Under the pieces are notes generated by a model, which worked only from the letters and a program-made list of their open reading frames with translations, was not told the DNA's origin and searched no databases. DNA of 64,000 nt, from positions 186,001-250,000 of the forward strand of contig NZ_JANAVZ010000003.1 of the NCBI RefSeq assembly GCF_025195095.1, written 5' to 3'. Each line of letters begins with the position of its first letter. Within the stretch, counting starts at the first letter, position 1. Made by a program: the position numbers and the translations under genes. Origin of the DNA: Paracoccus maritimus (GTDB lineage: Bacteria; Pseudomonadota; Alphaproteobacteria; Rhodobacterales; Rhodobacteraceae). Shown here one piece after another: positions 8,480-18,108 of this stretch.

Positions 8480-9234
8480 TTGTCGTCGCCGTCGGTATCG
8501 GGCGCCGCCTCCGGGGCGTCGTCGGACGGCGCCACAAGCGCATCTTCCGTATCGGCGCCATCGCCAAGCGTCTCATCAAGCCGGGCGATCAGATCCCCGG
8601 TGATGTCGATGGAATCCAGCGAGACGAAGACTGTGCGGCGATCCAGAACGGCCACGGCGCCACGCTGTTGCATCATCTCGCCCATGATCGGCAGGGCGGC
8701 CCTGTAGAACGCGGTCCTGTCCGCTTCGGCGCGGGCGTTTAGATCCTGTACCGCCTGCGCGCGTTCCTTTCGCACGCGTGTCGCGCGGGCATCGAAAGCC
8801 TCGGCCAGACGCCGGAACTCGGTCGGGTCAAGGGTCGCGCGACGGCGCGTCAGGTCGGCCTCTTCATCGGCAAGCTGATCTGCAAGACGCTCGTTTTCCT
8901 CGGCGATACGCTGCCCGGCGTCTTCCAGTTGCGTCTGGGTGCGCTGCCCCCAGGCGGAATCCGTGAACAACCTGTCCTGATCGACCGTCAGGACCGGCGC
9001 GATCACATAGCGAGGCGTGTCCTCGGACGAGGTGATGGTCCGATTGGGCATCGCGTCGGTGCCTGCCGTCCCGTCACGAAACGGAGGCGCCGCGTCTGGC
9101 CGATCCGGCAATGCCGGTTGCGTCAGGCCCGGCGCCGCGGTGCCCGGGTCAGATTGCTGACCCGACGCACCCGAGACCGCCGCCAGAAACAGCAGCAGGC
9201 CAAGCGACGCAATGCGGGCCGTCGCATCCGTCAT
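8476..9234 (-). CDS. OmpH/Skp-like periplasmic chaperone
   Basis: A 252-residue protein with an N-terminal signal segment (about residues 7-25). A low-complexity Pro/Asp linker follows, then an OmpH-type helical region at about 80-215 (RLFTDSAWGQRTQTQLEDAG, EADLTRRRATLDPTEFRRLA) and an acidic tail. OmpH/Skp proteins hold unfolded outer-membrane proteins in the periplasm for delivery to BamA. Its ATG overlaps the bamA stop by one base, so it is translationally coupled and the last gene of the pyrH-to-skp operon. The fabZ-lpxA genes that usually follow are absent. It is longer than E. coli Skp (161 residues) because of the linker and tail. Confidence 0.88.
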   Translation of the reverse strand: MTDATARIASLGLLLFLAAVSGASGQQSDPGTAAPGLTQPALPDRPDAAPPFRDGTAGTDAMPNRTITSSEDTPRYVIAPVLTVDQDRLFTDSAWGQRTQTQLEDAGQRIAEENERLADQLADEEADLTRRRATLDPTEFRRLAEAFDARATRVRKERAQAVQDLNARAEADRTAFYRAALPIMGEMMQQRGAVAVLDRRTVFVSLDSIDITGDLIARLDETLGDGADTEDALVAPSDDAPEAAPDTDGDDN

Positions 9235-11537
9235 CAGAACCGGGTCGAGATCGTCAGGTCGAAGTTCTGATCCTCGTCATAGTCTTCCTTGCGGATCGCT
9301 TTGGAAAAATTGAAGCGCAAGGGACCGATCGGTGTGGTCCAGAAGATCGACGCGCCGACTGCCGCACGCACATACATGTCGTCATCGACTTCTGTGCCGT
9401 CGCTGCCCACGGTGTTGTCCAGCCCCCAGACCGACCCGACATCGGCGAACAGGCCGCCGGTGATCCCGTATTCCTCGGGCAGACCGACCGGGAACTGCGC
9501 CTCGGCGCGAGCGGCCCAGAAATAGTTGCCGCCCAGCCCGTCCTGGTTGGGGGCAGACAGGTCGCGCGGCCCGATGCCGTTGGGTTCGAAACCGCGTATC
9601 CTGTTGCCGCCCCGGAAACGGTCGAGGATCCAGGTCGAATAGTCGCCATAGGCATGCAGCGCCCCGGCCTCGACCTCGGCCCGCAGCGTCACTTCCTCGC
9701 GCCAGGCATTGCTTTCGATACCGGCAAGCGCGGTGGTGGTTACGGTCTTCACATCTCCGCCAAGCCCGGCGAAGTCTTGCGAAAAGCGCAGCTTGTAGCT
9801 GGTCAGCGGGTCCAGCCCCGTCAGGCGGGTATCCCAGTTATAGCTGTACCCCAAGGCCGAGGTCGTCCGTTCGCCTTCCTCGTCCTGAAGAATGATCGAG
9901 CTGTCATCCTCGACATTCGACAGCCTGTCCTTGGAAATGTTGTAGCGCAACTCCAGACGGCCATTGGCCGAAATCGGAAACTCGATCGACGGGCGGATGC
10001 TGATCGTGCGGGTATCATAGTCCGAGTTCAGGTTCTCGGTTTCGTTGTACCGCGCGCTGAACCCGAATTTCAGATCGCGGCCCAGGAAGTAGGGCTCGAC
10101 GAAATTCACCACGCCGGCGCGATCACCGTCGGCGGTCGAAATGGTCAGTCCAAGCGTCTGCCCGCGCCCAAGGAAGTTGCTTTCGTTCAGCGAGGCATTC
10201 AGACCGACACCGGCATTCACACCATAGGACGCACCGAAGGACAGCGACCCGGTCGGCTGTTCTTCGACGTTCACATCGACGATAACCTGTTCCTGATTGC
10301 TGCCCTGACGGCTTTCGACCTGGGCATCAGCGAAATATCCCAGCGCGCGGATGCGTTCTGCCGCGTTGCGGATCTCTCGGGGGTTGAACGGGTCGCCCTC
10401 GACCGTGTTGAACTGACGGCGGATCACCTGGTCAAGTGTGGTGGTATTGCCCTCGATGTCAATGCGTTCGACAAATATCCGCGGTCCGCGGGTCAGGGCG
10501 AAGGTCAGGTCCAGCGTCTGGTTCGACGGGTTGCGGGTGACGCGCGGCTCGATGCTGACAAAGTCCAGCCCCTGCTGGATCGCCACCGTCTCCATCCGCC
10601 GGATGGTGTTGTCGATTGCAGCCGGATTGTAGATATCGCCGCGATCGACACGGTTCTGCGCCGCAAACGGCCCGGCATCGACGCTTGCGATCTCGGACAC
10701 GGTGTTGACGCTGCCAAAACGATAGCGCGGACCTTCCTGGATATTGAAGGTGATATAGAACGCGTCGCGTTCGCGCGCGATCTCGGGGGCGACGGCCTGC
10801 ACCCTGAAATCCGCATAGCCGCGGGAACGATAGAAATCGGTCAGCAGCTGTTCGTCCAGCGGGATCCGTTCGGGGGCGAAGGTGTCGGCCCGGATGAAGG
10901 TCCGCAGGATACCCGCCTGTTTCGTTTCCAGCACCTGCCGCAGACGGCGGTCGGAAAACGCGCGGTTGCCGGTAAAGCTGATGCGCTCGATCTCGGTCAC
11001 GTCGCCTTCGCGGATCTCGAAGACCAGATCGACGCGATTGTCGCTGCGCCGGATGATCTTGGGATCGACGCGCGCGGCCAGACGGCCCTGCGTGGCATAG
11101 GCCTCGGCGATGTTGCGTGCGTCGGAAATTGCCCGGCTCGGCTGATAGACCCGGCGCGGCTGGCTTTGCGCGATCTGGGCCAGTTCCTCGTCCTTGATCC
11201 GGCGATTACCCTCGAAGCTGATCTGGTTGATCGTCGGGTACTCTGTGACATTGATCACCAGCACCCCGCCCTGAGGCGTGATTTCGACCGTCTCGAACAG
11301 GCCCGACCCCTGCAGCCGCTGCAAGGCGTCGTTCAGTTCGCCCGCCGAAACATTCTGGCCGCGCGCGATATTGGCGTAGGACAGGATCGTGGCGGGTTCG
11401 ATCCGCTGCGCCCCCTGGATCCGTACATCGTTGAACACATAGGCCGCCGCGGGTTGCCCCGTCAGCAGACCCGCCGGCACCGAAATCGTCAGCGCCGCCA
11501 TCAAAGCGACCGCGCCCTTGCCCAGTTTCCGTGTCAT
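9234..11537 (-). CDS. bamA: Outer membrane assembly factor BamA
   Basis: A 767-residue outer-membrane protein, the core of the machine that folds beta-barrel proteins. It has a signal peptide (residues 1-31, ending QPAAA) and five POTRA domains over about residues 32-425 (first VRIQGAQRIEPATILSY, fourth with NTTTLDQVIRR). The C-terminal barrel contains the VRGF-type loop motif as IRGFEP and ends in aromatic Phe, as required for insertion. It lies between rseP and the skp-like gene in the standard order. A short gap of 101 bases separates it from rseP. Confidence 0.97.
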   Translation of the reverse strand: MTRKLGKGAVALMAALTISVPAGLLTGQPAAAYVFNDVRIQGAQRIEPATILSYANIARGQNVSAGELNDALQRLQGSGLFETVEITPQGGVLVINVTEYPTINQISFEGNRRIKDEELAQIAQSQPRRVYQPSRAISDARNIAEAYATQGRLAARVDPKIIRRSDNRVDLVFEIREGDVTEIERISFTGNRAFSDRRLRQVLETKQAGILRTFIRADTFAPERIPLDEQLLTDFYRSRGYADFRVQAVAPEIARERDAFYITFNIQEGPRYRFGSVNTVSEIASVDAGPFAAQNRVDRGDIYNPAAIDNTIRRMETVAIQQGLDFVSIEPRVTRNPSNQTLDLTFALTRGPRIFVERIDIEGNTTTLDQVIRRQFNTVEGDPFNPREIRNAAERIRALGYFADAQVESRQGSNQEQVIVDVNVEEQPTGSLSFGASYGVNAGVGLNASLNESNFLGRGQTLGLTISTADGDRAGVVNFVEPYFLGRDLKFGFSARYNETENLNSDYDTRTISIRPSIEFPISANGRLELRYNISKDRLSNVEDDSSIILQDEEGERTTSALGYSYNWDTRLTGLDPLTSYKLRFSQDFAGLGGDVKTVTTTALAGIESNAWREEVTLRAEVEAGALHAYGDYSTWILDRFRGGNRIRGFEPNGIGPRDLSAPNQDGLGGNYFWAARAEAQFPVGLPEEYGITGGLFADVGSVWGLDNTVGSDGTEVDDDMYVRAAVGASIFWTTPIGPLRFNFSKAIRKEDYDEDQNFDLTISTRF

Positions 11538-11564
11538 TGCCGCCCCTTCATGTTCCAGCCTGCG

Positions 11565-11588
11565 GCGCCCTTGGGGCGCTTTCTTTTG
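11565..11588 (+). terminator. Terminator-like hairpin opposite to the operon
   Basis: On the plus strand a 6-bp GCGCCC/GGGCGC stem with a 3-base loop (11565-11579) is followed by TTTCTTTT. The flanking genes rseP and bamA run on the minus strand, so in this direction it could only stop antisense transcripts. It may also just be a hairpin in the rseP-bamA mRNA. Confidence 0.35.
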
Positions 11589-11638
11589 CGTTAAGCTTGT
11601 GCCTCAAACGTCCTTCCCTGTCAAAAGCGCATCGCGCA

Positions 11639-12970
11639 TCAGGGGCAGAAAAGATCGTTGGTGAGTCCGAAAATCATCAGCGTCAGCACGGCGGCCATGC
11701 CGATCGCGGTCAACAGGTTCAGCGCCCGGTCCGAAGGCGGACGCCCGGTCACCGCCTCCCACGCATAGAACATCAGGTGCCCGCCATCCAGAACCGGGAT
11801 CGGCAATAGGTTCAGGAAACCGATGGCCGCGGACAACACGGCGATCCACCACAGGAAGCTTGCGCCGCCCGCGCTGGCCGCCTGCCCGGTGCTTTCGGCG
11901 ATGCTGATCGCGCCGCCCAGGTTGCAACTGCCGATCTGCCCCGTGATCATCGCCCACATGCCCGTCAACGACGACACGATGATGCCCCAGGTCTGACCGA
12001 CACCCAGCCACAACGCTTCGATCGGCCCGGCCCGGCGCGTTTCCGGCGAGAAGAAGCTTTCGCCGCCCGTTACGCCAATCAGCCAGCGTTTCTCGAAACC
12101 GCCGCCGGCGACCGGCAGATCCTGCTCTTTGGGGACCAAAGTATAGCTTGCCACACCCAGCCCCGGCCGCCAGACCTGCAGCAGCAGCGGCTGACCCTGC
12201 GCGGCCTCGACATGATCGCGCATCTGGGTAAAGCGCGTGACGGGCTGATCGTCGATCGCCGTGACCACGTCATCCGCCATCAACCCGGCCTCGGCCGCAG
12301 CGCTGCGCGGCGCAACGCCGGTGATCCGCGCAGGCATCGGGTCGGGGCCCTGAACCGTGGTCTCGGCCCCGTCGCGCAGAACCCGCCAGTCCTGCTGTGG
12401 CGCAACCGGCAGGGTCTGCGCCGCCTGACCGATATCGGCCCATGTCTCGACCGGCTGATCGCCGATCGCAAGAATCCTGTCGCCGGGCTGCAACTGGTTC
12501 ACAACGCCCGGCGGGCTGGGTGCGATCGCCCCGATCCGGACATCCTGCGTGGGCAAGCCCTGCACAACCGCAAAGCCACCAAAGATCAGGATCGACAGCA
12601 CGAAGTTGAAGACCGGACCGGCCAGCAATGTGGCGAACCGCGCCCATAGCGGTGCGCCGGTCAGCGTCTGGCGCCGCAGGGCCGGGTCCACCGGACGGCC
12701 GACACCGGCGCTGGCCGCGTTCGCGTCACCCATGAAGCGGACATAGCCGCCCAACGGGATCGCCGCGACCTGCCACAGCGTGCCACGCCGGTCACGTCGC
12801 GAGGCCAGACGCGGGCCGAACCCGACCGAGAAGACCTCGGCCCGGATCCCCGACCATCGCCCGACGATGTAATGCCCGTATTCGTGCACAGTCACGATCA
12901 CCGCCAGTGCGACGACGAATGCGGCCAGTGTCCACAGCGTACCGCCGAATTGCGGGATCAGTTCGCTCAT
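11639..12970 (-). CDS. rseP: Site-2 intramembrane metalloprotease RseP
   Basis: A 443-residue inner-membrane zinc protease that cleaves anti-sigma factors and remnant signal peptides within the membrane. The zinc motif HEYGH (HExxH) is at residues 29-33 in the first transmembrane segment. A PDZ region follows (two copies, about 120-300, with ITGVAPRSAAAEAGLMADD). The second catalytic motif LLPIPVLDGG lies near the C-terminus. The start ATG overlaps the dxr stop (ATGA). The family symbol rseP is used by homology; the local anti-sigma target is unknown. Confidence 0.95.
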   Translation of the reverse strand: MSELIPQFGGTLWTLAAFVVALAVIVTVHEYGHYIVGRWSGIRAEVFSVGFGPRLASRRDRRGTLWQVAAIPLGGYVRFMGDANAASAGVGRPVDPALRRQTLTGAPLWARFATLLAGPVFNFVLSILIFGGFAVVQGLPTQDVRIGAIAPSPPGVVNQLQPGDRILAIGDQPVETWADIGQAAQTLPVAPQQDWRVLRDGAETTVQGPDPMPARITGVAPRSAAAEAGLMADDVVTAIDDQPVTRFTQMRDHVEAAQGQPLLLQVWRPGLGVASYTLVPKEQDLPVAGGGFEKRWLIGVTGGESFFSPETRRAGPIEALWLGVGQTWGIIVSSLTGMWAMITGQIGSCNLGGAISIAESTGQAASAGGASFLWWIAVLSAAIGFLNLLPIPVLDGGHLMFYAWEAVTGRPPSDRALNLLTAIGMAAVLTLMIFGLTNDLFCP

Positions 12971-14124
12971 GCGGCAGTCTCCTGTCGTGCTGCTGCGTCC
13001 CATGCAAGGACGGTCTCGAGATCGGCGGGTTCGTTGGCAAAGCCTGGCTGGCCGGACAGCCGAGTCAGTGTGGTTTCGACCTGCGGGGCCATCTGCGTGA
13101 AGCGGATGCGGCCTGCGATGAAATCATCCAATGCCTGTTCCTTGGCGGCGTTGAAGACGGCACCGGCCATGCCGCCCGCCGCCATCACCTCGCGGGCCAG
13201 TCGCAAGGCGGGCCAGCGCGCTTCATCGGGTTCGCGAAAGGTCAGGCTGCCGATCCGCGCCAGATCCAGTGGCGCGACCGGCAGCGGGGCGCGGTCAGGC
13301 CAGTTCAGCGCGTATCCGATGGCATGGCGCATATCGGGTGCGCCAAGATGCGCGATCGTGCCGCCATCCAGATGGCCGACCATCGCATGGATGATCGATT
13401 CCGGGTGGACCAGCACTTTGATCTGGTCGGGACGAAGACCAAAGAACTCTTTCGCCTCGATGACTTCCATCGCCTTGTTGAACATCGAGGCGCTGTCGAT
13501 CGTGATCCGCTGCCCCATCGCCCAGTTCGGATGGGTCGAGGCCTCGGCGACGGTCGCCGCCGCCAGACGTTCCAGCGGCCAGTCGCGGAACGCACCGCCC
13601 GAGGCGGTGATCGTCACGTCGCGCACACTGGCCAGGTTATCACCGCCAAGAGCCTGAAAAATCGCGGAATGCTCGGAATCGACCGGCAGGACCGTCGCAC
13701 CGCCCCTGGCGGCGGCCGCATGGATCAGGGGGCCGGCGCAGACAAGCGATTCCTTGTTCGCCAAGGCCAGGACGCCGCCTTGCGCCAGCGCTGTCAGGCC
13801 CGGCACCAACCCCGCAGCACCGACGATGGCGGACAGGATCCAGTCTGCCGGCCGCGCCGCCGCGTCCCGCAGCGCAACGGCGCCCGACGCGGCCTCGACC
13901 CCGCTGCCGGACAGCGCGTCGCGCAGATCGTCCAGCAGATCGTCATGTGCGGTCACGGCAATATCCGCCCGCAATTCCCGCGCCATCGTCGCCAGCCGGG
14001 CAATATTGCGCCCGCCTGTCAGCGCGACGACATCATAAGCATCGGCCCCGCCCGCACGGCGGATCAGGTCAACGCCATTCGCGCCGACCGAGCCGGTCGC
14101 GCCGAAGATCGATATGCGCCGCAT
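12967..14124 (-). CDS. dxr: 1-deoxy-D-xylulose 5-phosphate reductoisomerase
   Basis: A 385-residue enzyme that makes 2-C-methyl-D-erythritol 4-phosphate with NADPH, the second step of the MEP isoprenoid pathway. It has an N-terminal NADPH fold with GATGSVG at residues 8-14, and the metal and substrate segment LPVDSEHSAIFQAL. The next gene upstream, cdsA, is 3 bases away, and rseP overlaps its end. The presence of both dxr and uppS in this operon ties isoprenoid supply to cell-wall lipid carrier synthesis. Confidence 0.97.
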   Translation of the reverse strand: MRRISIFGATGSVGANGVDLIRRAGGADAYDVVALTGGRNIARLATMARELRADIAVTAHDDLLDDLRDALSGSGVEAASGAVALRDAAARPADWILSAIVGAAGLVPGLTALAQGGVLALANKESLVCAGPLIHAAAARGGATVLPVDSEHSAIFQALGGDNLASVRDVTITASGGAFRDWPLERLAAATVAEASTHPNWAMGQRITIDSASMFNKAMEVIEAKEFFGLRPDQIKVLVHPESIIHAMVGHLDGGTIAHLGAPDMRHAIGYALNWPDRAPLPVAPLDLARIGSLTFREPDEARWPALRLAREVMAAGGMAGAVFNAAKEQALDDFIAGRIRFTQMAPQVETTLTRLSGQPGFANEPADLETVLAWDAAARQETAA

Positions 14125-14127
14125 GGC

Positions 14128-14979
14128 TCAGCTCACCACCGGAAGGCTGGTCAGCAGGCCGATCAGCAATGTTGCCAGCACGGCGCCCGTAACCGCGTCA
14201 AACCGGTCCATGAATCCGCCATGACCGGGGATGAGGTTCGAGCTGTCCTTGACCCCGGCCCGACGCTTCAACCAGCTTTCGGCAATGTCGCCCAACTGCC
14301 CCGCCAGGCAGACAAGCGGCGACACCCAGATCAAGGTCGCGTCGCCATGCCCGGACAGCCACAGAAGCGCGCCCAGTATCGCCGCACCGACCCACCCCGC
14401 GACTGTGCCCGACCAGGTCTTCTTTGGGCTCAGCGCGGGCCAGAATTTCGGACCGCCCAGAATTCGGCCAAAGAAATAGCCCGCCGTATCCGAGACGATC
14501 ACGATCCCCATCAGCCACAGCACGAAGGCCAGCCCAAGTTCCTCGCGAAAGCCGACCAGCCCGAAAACGGCAAGCTGGATCGCAAGCCCGAAGACCGTAT
14601 ATGAAACCCGATCCCGCGACGCGGCGCCGGGCAGGCCGACCATGATCGGCAGCAGCAGGAACAGGAAGCCCCATTGGCCAAAACTGACCAAGGCCGCGAA
14701 CTGACCCAGCGCCGCCACAGCCGCCAAAGCAATCGGCCGCCAGCGTCCAAACGGGGTCAGGTGCATCTCGGGGTGCCGCCAGCCGGTCATTGCAGCCAGT
14801 TCCCAGAACGTGATCGCGGCGATCAGCGACATTCCCAGCCGCAGCCATACGCCCGAGGCGAAAGCCAGCAGTACGCCGATGCCAAGAAGCACGGCGGTCG
14901 ATGCAAGCCGACGCGACAGATCGGCCCATTTGCCGGACGGTGCGGGCGGTCTTGGGCTTATGGGCGGGCTGGCCCTCAT
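14128..14979 (-). CDS. cdsA: Phosphatidate cytidylyltransferase (CDP-diglyceride synthase)
   Basis: A 283-residue integral membrane enzyme that makes CDP-diacylglycerol for phospholipid synthesis. About eight hydrophobic segments are visible. The family signature is at the second half: SDTAGYFFGRILGGPKF followed by SPKKTWSGTVAGW. Its ATG overlaps the uppS stop by 4 bases. Confidence 0.95.
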   Translation of the reverse strand: MRASPPISPRPPAPSGKWADLSRRLASTAVLLGIGVLLAFASGVWLRLGMSLIAAITFWELAAMTGWRHPEMHLTPFGRWRPIALAAVAALGQFAALVSFGQWGFLFLLLPIMVGLPGAASRDRVSYTVFGLAIQLAVFGLVGFREELGLAFVLWLMGIVIVSDTAGYFFGRILGGPKFWPALSPKKTWSGTVAGWVGAAILGALLWLSGHGDATLIWVSPLVCLAGQLGDIAESWLKRRAGVKDSSNLIPGHGGFMDRFDAVTGAVLATLLIGLLTSLPVVS

Positions 14980-15710
14980 ACGCCCCCGTAGCGACGCTCG
15001 CGCAGGCCGAAGCGGTCAAGAATCGAGGCCATGTGATCGGGGGTAAAGTCCGGCCACAGCGTCGGTGTGAATTCGTATTCCGCATAGGCGGCCTGCCACG
15101 GCAGGAAGTTCGATGTCCGCGTCTCGCCCGATGTGCGGATCACCAGATCGGGGTCAGGATGACCGGCGGTATCCAGACAGCGCTCCAGATCCTGCTCGCC
15201 AGGATCGCTGACCTCGCCACGGGCGACCTTTTCCGCCAGCCGCGCGGCGGCACGCGCCAGTTCGTCGCGCCCGCCGTAATTGATCGCGACAGTCAGGTTC
15301 AGCCGGGTATTGCCCGCCGTGCGGGCCTCGATCGCGGCCATCAGCGCCTGCAGCTTGGGATCAAGCCGGTGGCGTCCGCCGATGAAACGCAGCCGCACCC
15401 CCTCGGCCGACAATTCTTCGGCCTCGCGTTCGATATAGCGGCGGAAGATCTTCATCAGACCCAGGACTTCCTCGGTCGAACGCTTCCAGTTCTCGGTCGA
15501 GAAGGCATAGACGGTCAGCCAGTTGACGCCAAGATCGGGGCAAGCGCGGACGATCTGCTTGACGCGTTCGGCGCCGCGCCGATGACCGACCAGACGCGGC
15601 CAGCCACGCTCGGTCGCCCACCGGCCATTGCCGTCCATGATGATCGCGACGTGGCGCGGCCGACCATCGGCGCCGCCCGTCGTCAGGGCCTGTGCGGTAT
15701 CGGCGGGCAT
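14976..15710 (-). CDS. uppS: Undecaprenyl diphosphate synthase
   Basis: A 244-residue cis-prenyltransferase that extends farnesyl diphosphate to the C55 lipid carrier of peptidoglycan and glycan synthesis. The conserved start of the catalytic domain IIMDGNGRWA includes the essential Asp (D26), and GHRRG, YAFSTENWKR and the C-terminal RTSGETRTSNFLPWQ follow. It lies 8 bases after frr and overlaps cdsA. Confidence 0.96.
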   Translation of the reverse strand: MPADTAQALTTGGADGRPRHVAIIMDGNGRWATERGWPRLVGHRRGAERVKQIVRACPDLGVNWLTVYAFSTENWKRSTEEVLGLMKIFRRYIEREAEELSAEGVRLRFIGGRHRLDPKLQALMAAIEARTAGNTRLNLTVAINYGGRDELARAAARLAEKVARGEVSDPGEQDLERCLDTAGHPDPDLVIRTSGETRTSNFLPWQAAYAEYEFTPTLWPDFTPDHMASILDRFGLRERRYGGV

Positions 15711-15718
15711 GATCCCTC

Positions 15719-16282
15719 TCAGACCTGCATGATTTCGGCCTGCTTGGCCTCTAGCGCCTCATCGACATTGCCGATCATCTTGTCGGTCAGTTCCTGAACG
15801 GCGGTCTCCCAGAATTTCTGGTCATCCTCAGGCATGCCGTTGGTCTTGCCCTTCTTGACCTGGTCCATGCCGTCGCGGCGGACGTTGCGGATCGCGACCC
15901 GCGCGCTTTCGGCATATTGAGCCGCGACCTTGGTCAGTTCCCGGCGCCGTTCCTCGTTCAGTTCCGGGATCGGCAGCATGATGATGGTGCCATTGGTCTG
16001 CGGGTTGATGCCCAGACCGCTTTCCCGGATCGCCTTCTCTACCTTGCCGACCATCGACTTGTCCCAGATGTTGACGGTCACCATCCGCGGCTCGGGCACG
16101 TTGACGGTGCCAAGCTGGTTGATCGGGGTCATCTGGCCATAGGCTTCGACCTGAACCGGCTCGACCATCGAGGCCGAGGCGCGGCCCGTGCGCAGCGAAG
16201 CGAATTCGTGGCGCAGGCTTTCCATCGCGCCTTTCATGCGGCGCTCAAGATCGTCGATGTCTATTTCGATGTCCTCTGCCAT
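15719..16282 (-). CDS. frr: Ribosome recycling factor
   Basis: A 187-residue protein that, with EF-G, splits the post-termination ribosome. The start [20 protein letters not shown] is chosen as the family N-terminus. Conserved segments are [28 protein letters not shown] and [22 protein letters not shown] 195-base gap separates it from the ion channel gene, and uppS follows closely. Confidence 0.97.
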   Translation of the reverse strand: MAEDIEIDIDDLERRMKGAMESLRHEFASLRTGRASASMVEPVQVEAYGQMTPINQLGTVNVPEPRMVTVNIWDKSMVGKVEKAIRESGLGINPQTNGTIIMLPIPELNEERRRELTKVAAQYAESARVAIRNVRRDGMDQVKKGKTNGMPEDDQKFWETAVQELTDKMIGNVDEALEAKQAEIMQV

Positions 16283-16477
16283 GTCGGACTGCCTCTGAAT
16301 TGAATTTTCACCGCTTGTAACCGCAATGGCGAGGCTTGGCAAAGCCTTTGCCCCTAAAATGGGCGAGGTTGCGCCGCCCACCTTGTGCCCGGTCTGCAAA
16401 GGCACGCAACGCCCGGACACCGCGTGGCGACAAGCATCTTCATGCCGCAAGCGAACGGCATCGCCAGCCCGCAAGGA

Positions 16478-17269
16478 TCAGTCAGAGCGGCCCTCCGCCC
16501 TTTCGGACAGACGACGTTCGATCGCTTCCAGCCGCGCCAGAACCTGATCGCGATAGGCGCCGGTGATCTCGTTTTCCTCGGACTGATGCGCATCCTGCAT
16601 CGAATTCACGATCAGACCGACCACAAGGTTCATCACCGCGAAGGTCGTCACCAGGATGAACGGCACAAAGAAAGCCCAGGCGTTGGGATAGACCTCCATC
16701 ACCGGCCGGACGATCCCCATGGACCAGCTTTCCAGTGTCATGATCTGAAACAGCGAATAGGCCGAATCCCCCAGCGTGCCGAACCATTGCGGGAATGCCT
16801 GCCCGAACAGCTTGGTGGCGATGACCGCAGCGATGTAGAAGATGATGCCCATCAGCAGGAATACGCTGGCCATGCCCGGCAGTGCCGACAGAAACCCCTC
16901 GACCACGCGGCGCAGGCGCGGCGTGACCGAGACGATTCGCAGCAGCCGTAGGATTCGCAGCGCGCGCAGCACGGACAGCCCCTGCGCCGCAGGCACAAGC
17001 GCGATCCCGACCACCACGAAGTCGAAGATGTTCCAGCCGTCGCGAAAGAAACGCCATCCGCGTGCGAAAAGCTTGGCCGCGATCTCGATCACGAAGACCG
17101 CAAGGCACAGGGCATCCAGAAACAGGATTAGCGGCCCCAGCCGCGCCATCACCGAAGTCGATGTCTCAAGCCCAAGGATGAGCGCGTTGAACAGGATCAC
17201 CGCGGTGATCAGCCCCTGCATGATACGGCCGTGAACCAGCCGGTCGATGCGTTCGCGCAGACCGTTCAT
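16478..17269 (-). CDS. Bacterial voltage-gated sodium channel (NaChBac/NavAb type)
   Basis: A 263-residue membrane protein with six transmembrane segments. S2 carries an acidic residue (E62) and S3 carries D83 (NIFDF). S4 has four arginines at every third position (R102, R105, R108, R111). A pore loop follows with the selectivity filter TLESWSM at residues 178-184, identical to the filter of the structurally solved sodium channel NavAb. After S6 there is a short cytoplasmic helix (about 238-256) that could form the tetramer coiled coil. Four copies should form a sodium-selective, voltage-opened channel. It sits 12 bases downstream of pyrH and before frr, an odd place because those two are normally adjacent. 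The physiological role in the cell is not known. Confidence 0.92.
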   Translation of the reverse strand: MNGLRERIDRLVHGRIMQGLITAVILFNALILGLETSTSVMARLGPLILFLDALCLAVFVIEIAAKLFARGWRFFRDGWNIFDFVVVGIALVPAAQGLSVLRALRILRLLRIVSVTPRLRRVVEGFLSALPGMASVFLLMGIIFYIAAVIATKLFGQAFPQWFGTLGDSAYSLFQIMTLESWSMGIVRPVMEVYPNAWAFFVPFILVTTFAVMNLVVGLIVNSMQDAHQSEENEITGAYRDQVLARLEAIERRLSERAEGRSD

Positions 17270-17281
17270 GTGCCTGCCGCC

Positions 17282-18016
17282 TCAGTCGTGAACGCGGGTG
17301 TAGGTGCCGTTGCCTTCCAGGATCGTGCGGAAGCCGCCCGGCTCATCCAGCGAGAAGACGATGATCGGCAGGCGGTTGTCGCGCGCAAGTGCGATGGCCG
17401 ACGCGTCCATCACCCCAAGATGTTTCTGCAGCACCTCGTCATAGCTGACATTGCCATAGCGCTTGGCATCATCGTGTTTCTTGGGATCCTTGTCATAGAC
17501 ACCATCGACCTTGGTGCCCTTGAAGATCGCCTCGCAGTTCATCTCGTTGGCGCGCAGGGTGGCGGCGGTGTCGGTGGTGAAATACGGGTTGCCGGTGCCG
17601 GCCGCGAAGATCACGATCCGCTTCTTTTCCAGATGGCGAATGGCGCGGCGGCGGATATAGGGTTCGCAGACCTCGTCCATGCGGATGGCGCTGATCACGC
17701 GGCAATGCAGGCCCTTGGCCTCCAGCGCGGATTGCATCGCAAGCGCGTTCATCACCGTGGCCAGCATACCCATATAGTCGGCGGTTGTCCGCTCCATCCC
17801 CTGGGCGCTGCCTTGCAGACCACGGAAGATGTTCCCGCCGCCGATCACCATGCAGACCTCGACGCCCATCGTGGCGACCGATTCGACCTCGTTGGCGATC
17901 CGACCGACGGTCGGTGGATGCAGGCCGTAACCCTGATCCCCCATCAGCGCCTCGCCCGAGATCTTCAGCATCACGCGGCTGTACTGCGCGGGCGTGACGC
18001 CCTTCTGATCGGTCAT
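17282..18016 (-). CDS. pyrH: UMP kinase
   Basis: A 244-residue hexameric kinase that phosphorylates UMP to UDP. The start [20 protein letters not shown] follows ggaaagga. Signatures are [36 protein letters not shown] residues in the UMP and ATP sites, and [12 protein letters not shown]. It is the first gene of the minus-strand operon and diverges from miaA with about 90 bases between the starts. Confidence 0.97.
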   Translation of the reverse strand: MTDQKGVTPAQYSRVMLKISGEALMGDQGYGLHPPTVGRIANEVESVATMGVEVCMVIGGGNIFRGLQGSAQGMERTTADYMGMLATVMNALAMQSALEAKGLHCRVISAIRMDEVCEPYIRRRAIRHLEKKRIVIFAAGTGNPYFTTDTAATLRANEMNCEAIFKGTKVDGVYDKDPKKHDDAKRYGNVSYDEVLQKHLGVMDASAIALARDNRLPIIVFSLDEPGGFRTILEGNGTYTRVHD

Positions 18017-18108
18017 GTCCTGTCCTTTCCTGGGCGGGCGGCCCGCAGCTTTCATCGCGGCGCAAAATGTCGCAAAAGGCGGTCAGATTCAACCTGCCGG
18101 AACTGCCC

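Noticed and set aside
9111..11594. An 827-codon plus-strand open frame opposite bamA
   Set aside because: It is antisense to a certain gene. High-GC codon bias keeps such frames open, and the translation has no domain.
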